Shown here: positions 1 through 9,233 of the stretch, in pieces
Position numbering within the stretch: the first letter of the stretch is position 1
How the letters are laid out: every line of letters starts with the position of its first letter
Assembly: GCF_947331815.1 (NCBI RefSeq)
Contig: NZ_OX373462.1
Span: 1,413,376-1,477,375, forward strand
DNA length: 64,000 bases
Direction of reading: 5' to 3'
From: Cyanobacterium sp. uoEpiScrs1
GTDB taxonomy: Bacteria; Cyanobacteriota; Cyanobacteriia; Cyanobacteriales; Microcystaceae
Made by a program: the position numbers and the translations under genes
The notes under the pieces: model-generated
What the model saw: the letters and a program-made list of their open reading frames with translations, nothing else
Told to the model about the DNA's origin: nothing
Databases searched by the model: none

Positions 1-62
1 CAGGAGAATATGTTGTTAAGATATTAACTAGGAATATTTTCAATATTCAGCGGATGATCGAA

Positions 63-124
63 TTACAGACTAGTCAAAAACTTTTAACTAGCCTGATGGT
101 TAAAAGTTTTTGACTAGTCTGTAA
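63..124. repeat. 26-bp perfect inverted repeat (hairpin)
   Basis: Positions 63-88 are the exact reverse complement of 99-124, leaving a 10-nt loop at 89-98. No T-run follows on either strand, so it is not a textbook Rho-independent terminator, although it could protect or process a 3' end. It belongs to a group of long hairpins in the gene-poor parts of the window (also 19428-19499 and 51013-51065). Confidence 0.85.
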
Positions 125-381
125 TGTGTATTGATTTACTAATATTTAAGTTGTAATTTTTTGCATTTATTTTGTTGCCAAGTCCGATTAAATTAATACA
201 ACTCAATTAACTAAATAACTATTTGTAGTATTAATACTTTAACATTTACGCTGTAAGTTATCTATCTATATTAGTTCCCTTGGGCTAGTTTTAGAGAACG
301 AAAATGTTATACGAAAAGAATATATTTTTTAGTTTTGAAACCAAATACAAAATCAGTAACTAATATGCAGCCATCTAATAT

Positions 382-404
382 AGAGGTATCTACAAGATAC
401 CTCT
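382..404 (+). terminator. Hairpin, possible terminator
   Basis: AGAGGTATCT at 382-391 pairs with AGATACCTCT at 395-404 across a 3-nt loop and is followed on the plus strand by a weakly T-rich tract. No plus-strand gene precedes it within the window, so it may end a gene lying to the left or be left over from a lost gene. Confidence 0.4.
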
Positions 405-464
405 TATACTTTTGCTTCAAACACTAAGAGTTGTTTGTTGAATGATTTAAGTTTTAAAAGATAA

Positions 465-629
465 TTACTTTTTTGCAATCACCCAAACAGCATGGATAAT
501 TCCAAGAATATAGAACCCCAAAATTGTTAACAACAAATTAATCCAAAAATCATTACTAAGCCTAACTTGTAAAAAAACTCCAAGAGGAGGCAGAAATATA
601 CTACAAACAATCTGAATTAAATCAGCCAT
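465..629 (-). CDS. Pmp3/YqaE-type small membrane proteolipid (UPF0057)
   Basis: A 54-residue peptide running from MADLIQIVCSIFLPPLGVFL to HAVWVIAKK. The family hallmarks are visible: a first hydrophobic helix with the PPLGVF motif (residues 14-19), a short polar turn (QVRLSND), and a second hydrophobic helix containing LLTILGFYILGIIHA. Pmp3/YqaE proteins are two-helix inner-membrane peptides linked to membrane potential and salt or cold stress in other organisms; the exact role here is unknown. The length matches the family. There is no clear ribosome binding site in front of the ATG. It stands alone upstream of nothing obvious and shares the minus strand with rnj. Confidence 0.85.
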   Translation of the reverse strand: MADLIQIVCSIFLPPLGVFLQVRLSNDFWINLLLTILGFYILGIIHAVWVIAKK

Positions 630-760
630 TGAACAAACTTTTAAGACAAGATTAGACTATCATATCCTAGTAAAGTGGATAAATATTAGGACTATTTTGA
701 CCAATTATATATCACAGTTGTCTATCCTAAGACTAATTCTGACTGTATCTAAGTCAACCA

Positions 761-796
761 GAAAAAAAGAAAAGAGGCACAATTTTTTATGCCTCT
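761..796 (-). terminator. Rho-independent terminator of rnj
   Basis: A 7-bp stem (773-779 with 790-796; AGAGGCA/TGCCTCT) is followed on the minus strand by a long T-rich tract (complement of the A-run at 761-773). It lies about 50 nt past the rnj stop, as expected for a terminator of the minus-strand asd-dapA-rnj genes. Confidence 0.8.
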
Positions 797-845
797 ATAG
801 GCTAATCTGTCAGATTTAAAATTCTCTGTAGTCAATAATAAACGT

Positions 846-2627
846 TTAAGATATTGCAGACGCAGTTGAACGACGACGACGATAGATTTTCGTTACTGGA
901 CGTTCCCCAGATTCGGACTCTTCAGGCGTTTGAAGTAGAAATACCACCATCGGTTGAGTTCGTAATTCGCGTCTGACTAGCCGTTGTAACATGGTTTCAA
1001 TTTCCTCTTGGAAAGATTTCCAATCAACCTCAATCCCACTACGACTATTATTTTTGGAAAACTCTCCCCAGCGTTCAGTTAAAGTCCGCTCAATAGCACG
1101 AATAATCAACTGTTCCAATAGTGATCTTTCGACCTTTGTCACCACACCCCGCAGATGTACTTCCGGTTTTGCGATCAGTTTCCCCTGCCAATTAATAGCA
1201 GTAGCCACTGTAACTACCCCTTCCTCGGCTAGCTGTTGACGATCATGCATAATATGATCATGCACTACACCAGCTTGATCCACTAACTCAATTCCAGAAG
1301 GAACTTTACCAATAACATCGATATTATCCTTAGAAACCTCAACAATATCTCCATTTTTTATAATTACCATGTTTTCTGTAGGAATACCCATACTATGAGC
1401 TGTCTGGGCATGTTTGAGCAACATTCTATGTTCCCCATGAACTGGAATAAAAAATTTAGGACGAGTTAAAGCCAGCATTAACTTATGTTCTTCTTGACAA
1501 CCATGACCTGATACATGAATACCTTGATGACGACCATAAATAACTTCGGCCCCCTGCATCATCAAGCGATCAACAGTATTCACTACTGCAATAGTATTCC
1601 CTGGGATGGGATTAGCAGAAAAAATTACTGTATCCCCTTTTTGAATTCTAATGTGGGGATGTTGTCCTTTAGAAATACGAGTTAATGCTGCTGAGGGCTC
1701 TCCTTGGGATCCTGTGGTTAGGATCAATACTTTGTCATCAGGCAGATTCCGTACTACTTTTAGGGATACAAAAATGTCATCGGGACATTTTATGTAGCCT
1801 AATTCTCGCGCATGGGCGATAACATTAAGCATTGAGCGTCCCACAACTGCCACTTTGCGTTTGTACTTTTGAGCGAGTTGTAAAATAATATTGACTCTAT
1901 GTACTGAAGAAGCAAAAGTCGTGATCAACAACCGTCCAGGTGCTTGGTTTATAATGCGATCAAGGTTGGGATAAACCGATCTTTCTGAAGGGGTCATCCC
2001 TGGAACTTCAGCGTTAGTAGAGTCACTCAACAGACATAAAACGCCTTTTTCTCCATGTTCAGCAAGTCTTTGTAGATCGAAGTACTGTCCGTCAACAGGA
2101 GTATAATCAACTTTAAAATCTCCTGTATGAATAACCACTCCTAACGGTGTATGAATAGCCACAGTAAAGCTATCGGTGATAGAATGAGTGTTACGGATAA
2201 ATTCCACCAAAAAAGAATCACTGACTCGTACCATATCTCTCGGTGCGGCCGTTTTTAGAGTTGTACGGTTGCCGACTCCAGCTTCTTCCAACTTATCGCG
2301 TAATAGGGCAATCGCTAGTTTTGGACCATAAATTATTGGAATATCAAATTGTTTAAGATGGTAAGGAATACCTCCAATATGGTCTTCATGACCGTGAGTC
2401 GCGATCATTCCTCTAATTTTAGTACGGTTTTCACGTAAATAGGTCATATCAGGGAGAACAATATTCACCCCGTGCATCCCATCAGTCGGAAAAGCAATTC
2501 CCGCATCTATTAGCAAGATTTCATCCCCATACTCAAAAATACAAGTATTCTTGCCTATTTCGTGTAATCCCCCTAGGGGAATAATTTTTAAAGTTGGTTT
2601 TGTTGGATATGTTGTTTTTTGACTCAT
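846..2627 (-). CDS. rnj: Ribonuclease J
   Basis: RNase J is a cytoplasmic zinc-dependent 5'-3' exonuclease and endonuclease for mRNA turnover and rRNA/sRNA processing, central in bacteria where RNase J supplements RNase E. The 593-residue protein has the metallo-beta-lactamase fold: GGLHEIGKN near residue 19, the metal-binding HGHEDH at 78-83, a second histidine region (NTHSITDSF), GDFKVDY, then the beta-CASP domain and the HVSGHG motif, and an RNase J C-terminal domain. Length is usual for cyanobacterial RNase J. The ATG is preceded by a strong AAGGAGG, which supports this start. It follows dapA and asd on the same strand, an order I recall from other unicellular cyanobacteria. The 178-nt gap to dapA leaves room for its own promoter. 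Confidence 0.95.
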   Translation of the reverse strand: MSQKTTYPTKPTLKIIPLGGLHEIGKNTCIFEYGDEILLIDAGIAFPTDGMHGVNIVLPDMTYLRENRTKIRGMIATHGHEDHIGGIPYHLKQFDIPIIYGPKLAIALLRDKLEEAGVGNRTTLKTAAPRDMVRVSDSFLVEFIRNTHSITDSFTVAIHTPLGVVIHTGDFKVDYTPVDGQYFDLQRLAEHGEKGVLCLLSDSTNAEVPGMTPSERSVYPNLDRIINQAPGRLLITTFASSVHRVNIILQLAQKYKRKVAVVGRSMLNVIAHARELGYIKCPDDIFVSLKVVRNLPDDKVLILTTGSQGEPSAALTRISKGQHPHIRIQKGDTVIFSANPIPGNTIAVVNTVDRLMMQGAEVIYGRHQGIHVSGHGCQEEHKLMLALTRPKFFIPVHGEHRMLLKHAQTAHSMGIPTENMVIIKNGDIVEVSKDNIDVIGKVPSGIELVDQAGVVHDHIMHDRQQLAEEGVVTVATAINWQGKLIAKPEVHLRGVVTKVERSLLEQLIIRAIERTLTERWGEFSKNNSRSGIEVDWKSFQEEIETMLQRLVRRELRTQPMVVFLLQTPEESESGERPVTKIYRRRRSTASAIS

Positions 2628-2805
2628 TGGCCTCCTTTTTTTAGCTACTTAGATTGTTAACGGGTTAGTTATCCAAAAAAAATATAATTTTTCAGAGAAA
2701 TTTATCTAGTTTTCTTCCTGGAATTAGTTGAAGTAAATCCTACAATTGCCATTTATTTAACTACAATTGATCTTAGCCTATTTATTCCATAATAAAGCCT
2801 AATTC

Positions 2806-3696
2806 TTAAACAAGAGATAGGTGTTCTAAAACCGATTCTAATTCTTGTTTTAAGTCAGGAGATAATTCAACTAGAGGGGGTCTTAGTCCTCCTACTTTCC
2901 ATCCTTTTAAATTAAGTGCAGCTTTGATTGGAATAGGGTTAGTCGTACAAAATAGTGCTTTAAATAAAGGAAAAAGCTTTAAGTTAATGTCTCTTGCAAC
3001 AGTGGCTTTCCCAGTCCAAAATGCTTGAACCATTTCTTGTATCTGTTGTCCTACTATATGACTAGCTACACTGACTACCCCTATTCCACCAACAGTCAAC
3101 AAGGGTAGGGTCATAAAGTCATCTCCTGCATAGATGGCAAAAGATTCGGGAGTTAAACGACGAATTTGACAAGCTTGTTCTAAGTTTCCACTAGCTTCTT
3201 TAATAGCAACAATATTTTCAATTTCTGCTAATTTAGCAACTGTTTTAGGTAAAAGATTTTGACCAGTACGTCCTGGCACGTTATACAACATGATAGGTAA
3301 ATCAGGGGACTTTTGCGCAATTTCTTTAAAGTGTTGATACAATCCTTCTTGAGGAGGTTTGTTGTAGTATGGAACCACTTGTAATGATCCATCCAAACCC
3401 AATTTAGAGGCTTTTTTTGTTGCTTCTACTCCTTCTCCTGTGGCATTAGAACCTGTGCCTGCAATAATTTTTCCTCGATTGCCGACGGTTTTTTTTACTA
3501 TCTGAAATAATTGGTATTCTTCAGACCAACTTAGGGTAGGAGATTCCCCCGTTGTGCCACAAATAACTAAGCTATCGCTCCCATTTTCTACTAAATAATC
3601 AGCCAATTCCTCGGCTACTGCGTAATTAACTTGACCATTTTCATCGAAGGGAGTAACCATAGCGGTGATTACTCGTCCAAAACTGTGATCACTCAT
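2806..3696 (-). CDS. dapA: 4-hydroxy-tetrahydrodipicolinate synthase
   Basis: DapA condenses pyruvate with aspartate semialdehyde, the first committed step to diaminopimelate and lysine, needed for peptidoglycan. The 296-residue TIM barrel shows the family active site: GTTGE at 47-51 (Thr48/49), Tyr138 in [10 protein letters not shown], and the Schiff-base Lys166 in AIKEASG. Length is normal. It lies 102 nt downstream of asd, whose product is its substrate, so asd and dapA probably form one transcription unit, perhaps continuing to rnj. Nothing looks damaged. Confidence 0.96.
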   Translation of the reverse strand: MSDHSFGRVITAMVTPFDENGQVNYAVAEELADYLVENGSDSLVICGTTGESPTLSWSEEYQLFQIVKKTVGNRGKIIAGTGSNATGEGVEATKKASKLGLDGSLQVVPYYNKPPQEGLYQHFKEIAQKSPDLPIMLYNVPGRTGQNLLPKTVAKLAEIENIVAIKEASGNLEQACQIRRLTPESFAIYAGDDFMTLPLLTVGGIGVVSVASHIVGQQIQEMVQAFWTGKATVARDINLKLFPLFKALFCTTNPIPIKAALNLKGWKVGGLRPPLVELSPDLKQELESVLEHLSLV

Positions 3697-3798
3697 TCTT
3701 TTCTTTACTCTTCCAAAGTTAGTGGTTAGTTCGTATTGTAAAAGCCTTTAGTTATTGGCTAAACACAGTCATTGAGGCAGAAAATTTTAGCTATTTCC

Positions 3799-4800
3799 TT
3801 AAATCAGCAACTCTGCAATCTGCACTGCGTTGAGGGCTGCCCCTTTGCGTATTTGATCCCCACAGAGCCATAATTCTAAGCCATTGGGGTGAGAAATATC
3901 CTGACGAATTCTCCCTACTAATACTTCATCTCGCCCTGAAGCATCTATGGGCATAGGGAAGTAATTTCCTCGCCAATCTTCAACTAGTTTAAGTCCTGGG
4001 GAATTTGCTACAATTTCCCTGGCTTCGGTCACGGAAAATCGAGTAGAAAACTCTAAGTTAACAGCTTCAGAGTGGGCGCGTAGTACGGGAACCCGTATAC
4101 AGGTAGCTGTTATTTTTAGATCTGGCTCATTGAAAATCTTACGAGTTTCATTGACCATTTTCATCTCTTCCGTACAATATCCTTCGGAATTCAGAGGAGA
4201 ATTGTGAGGGAACAAGTTGAAGGCCAAGGGATAAGGAAGTATTTTTGTTTTAGGAGTTTGACCGTTCAAAATAGCTTGAGATTGGAATTTCACTTCTTCC
4301 ATTGCTCTAGCCCCTGCACCGCTTGCTGATTGATAGGTAGAAACAACAATTCGTTTAATAGGTTTAACTTGATGGAGAGGATAGATTGCAAGCCCCATTA
4401 GAATCGTCGTACAGTTAGGGTTGGCAATAATTCCTTGGTGGTGCTTAGTTGTTTCAGGATTGATTTCAGGAATAACTAGAGGAACCTCTGACTTCATTCG
4501 GAATGCGCTGGAGTTATCTACCATTACCGCTCCCGACTCTACAATATTTTTTGCCCAGGTTTTGGAAGTAGATCCTCCCGCTGATGCTAATACCAAATCG
4601 ATCCCCCTAAAGGAGTTTTCTGTTACTGCTTCGACCAGCAAGCTTTCTCCTTTAAAAGTTAAGGAATTTCCTACAGAACGCTCGGACGCCAGTAGTTTAA
4701 GACTGGCAACAGGAAATTCACGATGTTCTAATAAGCCAAGCAACTCGGTGCCAACGGCTCCTGTTGCCCCCAGAATAGCTACTCTAACTGGTTTAGACAA
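3799..4800 (-). CDS. asd: Aspartate-semialdehyde dehydrogenase
   Basis: Asd reduces aspartyl phosphate to aspartate semialdehyde with NADPH, the branch point to lysine/diaminopimelate and to threonine/methionine. The 333-residue protein has the N-terminal nucleotide-binding glycine motif GATGAVG (11-17), the catalytic Cys130 in NPNCTT, and the active-site His243 in RVPVLRAHSE. The ATG has a good AGGAGG upstream. It is the first gene of the minus-strand asd-dapA-rnj set and is divergent from tig across a 472-nt region. Confidence 0.96.
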   Translation of the reverse strand: MSKPVRVAILGATGAVGTELLGLLEHREFPVASLKLLASERSVGNSLTFKGESLLVEAVTENSFRGIDLVLASAGGSTSKTWAKNIVESGAVMVDNSSAFRMKSEVPLVIPEINPETTKHHQGIIANPNCTTILMGLAIYPLHQVKPIKRIVVSTYQSASGAGARAMEEVKFQSQAILNGQTPKTKILPYPLAFNLFPHNSPLNSEGYCTEEMKMVNETRKIFNEPDLKITATCIRVPVLRAHSEAVNLEFSTRFSVTEAREIVANSPGLKLVEDWRGNYFPMPIDASGRDEVLVGRIRQDISHPNGLELWLCGDQIRKGAALNAVQIAELLI

Positions 4801-5272
4801 TTAATACTACCTCCTAGTGAATCGGTTAAGAATCATGAATTGCAGTTGATTAATTCTTTTGATTAATTCTTTGCTCTAGAATTAAGAAAATTTTGACTGA
4901 TTAAGGATTGGATTATTAACACTCAATCGTAATTTACACGGAAAAAAATATATTTTAATTGTGTTTACAATATCTCTATATTGCCTCTACACACTGAGAC
5001 TAGCCGGCTCAGTCCAGCAGAAAGGCCTATCTCGATTCGCTCTAAGAATGTTGTAAATGACCTAGTTTACCCTATCATAATAGAATGATGCGACAATGTA
5101 CTATTACCGGTAGGGTCATATCCCGGCCTAATCCTGTCAACCGACAAAAAACCAAGGGACCAATGATCGATAATGTTTTTAGGATATCATGAGCTACTTG
5201 CTCTTGGAGCATTAATTTTAATTTAGGCTTGTATCACTGTAGTTTAGTGTAATTGTTTGAGATAGGACGTCG
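4801..5272. promoter_or_regulatory. Divergent asd/tig control region with a GC-richer island
   Basis: This 472-nt spacer separates divergent asd and tig and must hold both promoters. From about 4985 to 5180 the composition rises clearly above the surrounding AT-rich spacer and small pairings are visible, such as CTGAG/CTCAG at 4996-5013, and GGG/CCC around 5114-5125. It may be a structured 5' leader or a small RNA. I do not recognise a known RNA family. Confidence 0.45.
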
Positions 5273-6673
5273 ATGAAAGTAACTCAGGAAAAACTCCCTG
5301 ATAGTCAAATTGGCTTAGAGATTGAAATTCCGGCTGAAACCTTAAAGAAAGCCTACGATAAAAAAGTCAACAGCTTGGCACGTACTGCCAATATCCCTGG
5401 GTTTCGCAAGGGAAAGGTTCCCCGTAAAATCTTACTTCAACGCTTAGGAACCAAATATGTCAAGGCCGCTACTCTCGAAGAATTACTTCAAGAAAGCGTA
5501 AAAAAAGCCGTTAAGCAGGAAGAACTGGAATCATTAGGTAACTATCAGTTACGCTCTGATTTTGAAGAATTACTGGAAAAATTTAGCCCAGAACAGTCTT
5601 TAACTTTCTCCGCTGCTGTAGATATTCCTCCCAGCGTAGAACTAGGAGACTATAAAACCCTAAATGTGAAGGCTGAAGAAATTATTTATGATCCAAAACA
5701 GGTAGAGAATTGGTTAAAAGAACGACAAGAACAGCAAGCTGCCCTAGTTCCTGTTGAGGATCGTCTTGCTCAGATGGGAGATGTAGCTATCATTGATTAT
5801 GCAGCACGTTTTGTACCGGAAGAGGGTCAAGAAATTGATAGTAAAGCAATTTCAGGGGTACAAGGAAAAGATTTTCGTGTAGATCTCGCTGAAGGACGTT
5901 TTATCGAAGGCATGGTAGAAGGCATAGTCGGCATGAAACCAGAAGAAACAAAAGAACTTAAGGTGACGTTTCCTGAAGACTATCCCAGGGAAGATTTAGC
6001 CGGACGACCTTCTATTTTTACTATTACTCTCAAAGAACTTAAAGAGAAAGAACTTCTCGAACTTAATGACGATTTAGCCAGAGAAATCAGCGATTTTGAG
6101 ACAGTAAAGGAACTAAGAGAGTCCTTAGAAAAACAGTTTATGCAAGAAGCCAGAGAAGCTACTAAGAAAAACATAAATGATGATATCACAGCTCAGTTAA
6201 TGGCAATCAGTAAAGCTGACGTTCCCGAGACTCTGATTCAAGACGAAGTTACCCAAGTCTTGACTCAAACAGCAATGCAAATGGAACAAATGGGTATGGA
6301 GGTTAGTCAGCTATTTACTCAGGAAAATCTTCCCAAACTGCGGGAAAATGCTCGTCCAGAAGCAATAGAAAGACTAAAGCAATCTCTGATTCTCAGAGAA
6401 TTGGCTAAAGTTGAAAGTATCGAAGTTGAACAGACGGTTCTTGAAGAAAAGGTTGACAAAATTAAAGGGCAACTTTCAGATAGAGAGGTAGATTTCGATA
6501 AATTAAACCAGATGGTCACAGATGAACTTCTAATAGAAGCAACTCTCGACTGGCTACAAGAGCGAGCTGCTATAGAATTAGTTCCTGCAGGAACCTTAAA
6601 GAAAAAAGAAGAAGAAATGGGGCAATCTTCAGTTGACTCTGAACAACCGTTGAAGGCTGAGGTGGAAGGGTAA
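5273..6673 (+). CDS. tig: Trigger factor (ribosome-bound chaperone, PPIase)
   Basis: Trigger factor binds the ribosome exit tunnel and shields nascent chains; its FKBP domain isomerises prolyl bonds. The 466-residue protein shows the N-terminal ribosome-binding domain with the signature GFRKGKVPR (residues about 43-51), a central FKBP domain (about 160-250), and a long helical, charged C-terminal arm. An AGGA about 8 nt ahead supports the ATG. It starts the tig-clpP-clpX block, a grouping widespread in bacteria that links folding of new proteins with Clp proteolysis. The C-terminal tail is rich in Glu and Lys and ends at a normal point. Confidence 0.95.
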   Translation: MKVTQEKLPDSQIGLEIEIPAETLKKAYDKKVNSLARTANIPGFRKGKVPRKILLQRLGTKYVKAATLEELLQESVKKAVKQEELESLGNYQLRSDFEELLEKFSPEQSLTFSAAVDIPPSVELGDYKTLNVKAEEIIYDPKQVENWLKERQEQQAALVPVEDRLAQMGDVAIIDYAARFVPEEGQEIDSKAISGVQGKDFRVDLAEGRFIEGMVEGIVGMKPEETKELKVTFPEDYPREDLAGRPSIFTITLKELKEKELLELNDDLAREISDFETVKELRESLEKQFMQEAREATKKNINDDITAQLMAISKADVPETLIQDEVTQVLTQTAMQMEQMGMEVSQLFTQENLPKLRENARPEAIERLKQSLILRELAKVESIEVEQTVLEEKVDKIKGQLSDREVDFDKLNQMVTDELLIEATLDWLQERAAIELVPAGTLKKKEEEMGQSSVDSEQPLKAEVEG

Positions 6674-6687
6674 ACTCCACTTTAGTT

Positions 6688-6763
6688 CTGTCAGCATTAT
6701 GCCTTGGTCAAGTATTGGACCATCTTATTCACTTTTTTTACACTTGAGGCATAATGTTGACAG
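6688..6763 (+). other. Long stem-loop between tig and clpP
   Basis: The 17-nt arms 6688-6704 and 6747-6763 pair completely, with one G-U wobble, around a 42-nt loop. The loop contains a T7 run on the plus strand, upstream of the 3' arm, so this is not a simple terminator. It may attenuate or process the tig-clpP transcript. Confidence 0.6.
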
Positions 6764-6876
6764 AGGGCATCGATTTGCTGCTCTGGTCCAGGTAGACTAA
6801 AAAGAGATGCACGACTAGCCTCTTAGAAAATGAGCCGTTATTCAAAATCTTTCCCTTGATAGTTTAATTAAAGGCT

Positions 6877-7557
6877 ATGAGTAAATCGCGATTACTAGAC
6901 TATTCCATCATCAACCAGCGTCTTTCGGAAATCTATTCCATGAATCAAAATATTGTTCCCATGGTAATAGAACAATCCGGAGTAGGGGAAAGAGCCTTTG
7001 ATATTTATTCAAGATTATTACGAGAGCGTATCGTATTTTTAGGAACCCCTGTCGACGATCAGGTCGCAGACTCAATCGTCGCACAACTACTTTTCCTTGA
7101 TGCTGAAGACCCAGAAAAAGATATTCAGCTTTACATTAATTCCCCCGGAGGATCTGTGTATGCTGGTTTAGCTATTTATGACACCATGCAGCAGATTCGT
7201 CCCGATGTAGTGACCATTTGTTTTGGCTTAGCTGCTAGCATGGGAGCATTTCTCTTATGTGGAGGCGCTCCTGGTAAGCGAATGTCCTTACCTAGTTCGC
7301 GCATGATGATTCACCAACCTTTAGGCGGGGCTCAAGGGCAAGCCGTGGAAATTGAAATTCAAGCTAAAGAAATTCTCTATATTAAACGGCGGTTGAATGA
7401 AATGCTGGCTTCTCATACTGGTAAACCCATCGATACTATTGCAGCCGATACAGAACGAGATTTCTTTATGTCGGCGCAAGAGGCAAAAGAATACGGTCTA
7501 ATCGACAAGGTGATTTCTCGACAAAATCTGTCTGAATCCACCATTCCCGTTACCTAA
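6877..7557 (+). CDS. clpP: ATP-dependent Clp protease proteolytic subunit (ClpP2-type)
   Basis: ClpP forms the serine-protease barrel that degrades proteins fed by ClpX. The 226-residue sequence carries the complete triad: Ser121 in [11 protein letters not shown], His146 in [11 protein letters not shown], and Asp195 in DTERDF. The N-terminal 25-30 residues before VPMVIEQ resemble a ClpP propeptide. Position directly upstream of clpX (21-nt gap) makes the pair a single operon, the arrangement of cyanobacterial clpP2-clpX. Other paralogues (clpP1, clpP3, clpR), usual in cyanobacteria, are not in this window. Confidence 0.96.
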   Translation: MSKSRLLDYSIINQRLSEIYSMNQNIVPMVIEQSGVGERAFDIYSRLLRERIVFLGTPVDDQVADSIVAQLLFLDAEDPEKDIQLYINSPGGSVYAGLAIYDTMQQIRPDVVTICFGLAASMGAFLLCGGAPGKRMSLPSSRMMIHQPLGGAQGQAVEIEIQAKEILYIKRRLNEMLASHTGKPIDTIAADTERDFFMSAQEAKEYGLIDKVISRQNLSESTIPVT

Positions 7558-7578
7558 CTCAACTAACTTCAAGAGCTT

Positions 7579-8922
7579 ATGTCTAAATACGACTCCCACC
7601 TAAAATGTTCATTTTGCGGCAAATCCCAGGAACAAGTGCGAAAATTGATCGCCGGTCCAGGAGTCTACATCTGCGATGAATGTGTTGAGCTATGCAATGA
7701 GATTTTAGATGAGGAATTAATGGATGCTCCGACAACGGCAGTATCCGCTAGTTCCGCAAGAGCCGAAGAGTCCCAACCTAAACGTCGTTCAAGTCGCGAA
7801 CGTCTTTCTTTAAATCAGATTCCCAAGCCAAGAGAAATTAAGAACTATCTCGATGAATACGTTATTGGACAAGATGAAGCCAAAAAGGTTCTCTCTGTGG
7901 CAGTTTATAACCACTACAAGCGTTTGAGTCTTAGCCCGTCCCCAGAAGAAGATAGTCCAGACGATTTTGTTGAATTGCATAAATCGAACATCTTATTAAT
8001 GGGGCCAACAGGTTCAGGTAAAACCCTTTTAGCACAAACTCTAGCCCAAATTTTACAGGTTCCCTTTGCCGTTGCCGATGCCACTACCTTGACTGAAGCT
8101 GGTTATGTGGGAGAGGATGTAGAAAACATTTTACTACGACTGTTACAGGTTGCTGACTTAGATGTGGAAGAAGCCCAAAGGGGGATAATCTACATAGATG
8201 AGATTGATAAAATTGCTCGTAAGAGTGAAAATACTTCTATTACTCGTGATGTTTCTGGGGAAGGTGTTCAACAAGCCTTACTTAAAATGTTAGAAGGTAC
8301 TGTAGCCAATGTCCCTCCCCAGGGTGGAAGAAAACACCCTTATCAAGACTGTATTCAGATTGACACTAGCAATATTCTCTTTATCTGTGGTGGAGCGTTT
8401 GTTGGGCTGGATAAGGTTATAGAACAACGACGTGGCAAAAAATCTATAGGCTTTATTCGTCCTGGGGAAGGTAGTCAAGCCAAAGACAAGAGAGCAGCCG
8501 ACTTAATGCAGCAAACAGAACCGGATGATTTAGTAAAATTTGGTATGATCCCTGAATTTGTAGGGCGAATCCCAGTAATGGCTGCATTAGATCCACTTGA
8601 CGAAGACGCTCTTATCGCTATTTTAACTCAACCCCGCAATGCTTTAGTCAAGCAGTATCAAAAACTCTTAAAGATGGACAATGTTCAGTTAGAGTTTAAT
8701 AAAGAGGCAGTACGGGCTATTGCTAAAGAAGCGCATCGTCGCAAAACAGGGGCAAGAGCATTACGAGGAATTGTAGAAGAATTGATGCTAGAGGTCATGT
8801 ATGAATTGCCTTCTCGTAAGGATGTTAAAAGATGTACGATAACTGAGGAAATGGTCGAAAACCGTTCTACAGTTGACCTATTAGTTCACCCCTCTTCTTT
8901 ACCAACTCCAGAGTCTGCTTAG
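7579..8922 (+). CDS. clpX: Clp protease ATP-binding subunit ClpX
   Basis: ClpX is the AAA+ unfoldase that recognises substrates (for example ssrA-tagged proteins) and threads them into ClpP. The 447-residue protein has the N-terminal zinc finger (Cys10, Cys13, Cys32, Cys35), Walker A GPTGSGKT at 142-149, Walker B IIYIDEID at 203-210, the GYVGED pore loop around 175-180 and the ClpX C-terminal small domain. Length and motifs are normal. It is co-transcribed with clpP and followed by an inverted repeat that may end the operon. Confidence 0.97.
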   Translation: MSKYDSHLKCSFCGKSQEQVRKLIAGPGVYICDECVELCNEILDEELMDAPTTAVSASSARAEESQPKRRSSRERLSLNQIPKPREIKNYLDEYVIGQDEAKKVLSVAVYNHYKRLSLSPSPEEDSPDDFVELHKSNILLMGPTGSGKTLLAQTLAQILQVPFAVADATTLTEAGYVGEDVENILLRLLQVADLDVEEAQRGIIYIDEIDKIARKSENTSITRDVSGEGVQQALLKMLEGTVANVPPQGGRKHPYQDCIQIDTSNILFICGGAFVGLDKVIEQRRGKKSIGFIRPGEGSQAKDKRAADLMQQTEPDDLVKFGMIPEFVGRIPVMAALDPLDEDALIAILTQPRNALVKQYQKLLKMDNVQLEFNKEAVRAIAKEAHRRKTGARALRGIVEELMLEVMYELPSRKDVKRCTITEEMVENRSTVDLLVHPSSLPTPESA

Positions 8923-8938
8923 AGTTTAGTTTAACTTT

Positions 8939-8997
8939 AGCCATAATCATAACTAGTTAAACATAAAGATTGTAATTAACTGGTCATGATTATGACT
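8939..8997 (+). terminator. Imperfect 22-bp inverted repeat downstream of clpX
   Basis: Arms 8939-8960 and 8976-8997 pair with two mismatches and one wobble around a 15-nt loop. It starts 17 nt after the clpX stop and is the likely end of the tig/clpP/clpX transcript, although no strong T-run follows. Confidence 0.5.
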
Positions 8998-9072
8998 AGA
9001 GGTGTTTAGATTATAGATTTTACTAGTAACATTTTTCCTTTAAGATTTATCATATCTGAGAAATTATCTCTG

Positions 9073-9195
9073 ATGATCAATAACATTAACTCAAAATATT
9101 CAGTATATGATGAGGATAATGGTTTATTTTATCGTATTAGAAGATTGAAAGACTTATTTAGAGTAGAGAATATTCTAAAATTTATGGAAATATAG
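9073..9195 (+). CDS. Possible 40-residue small protein or gene remnant
   Basis: An open frame starts at ATG 9073 (MINNINSKYSVYDEDN) and ends in LKFMEI. It is the only open stretch of note in the 311-nt gap between clpX and the cyclo-ligase gene. It has no clear ribosome binding site and no family I recognise. It could equally be chance in AT-rich DNA or the stump of a decayed gene. Confidence 0.15.
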   Translation: MINNINSKYSVYDEDNGLFYRIRRLKDLFRVENILKFMEI

Positions 9196-9233
9196 TACTA
9201 CCTTCTGGGTACAACGTAATTCTTAGGACCAAA

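Larger units (their letters stand above)
1..464. other. AT-rich intergenic region at the window edge
   Basis: No gene is supported here. The stretch holds a 26-bp perfect hairpin (63-124) and a 10-bp hairpin (382-404), listed separately. Any gene ending left of the window is out of view. Confidence 0.6.
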
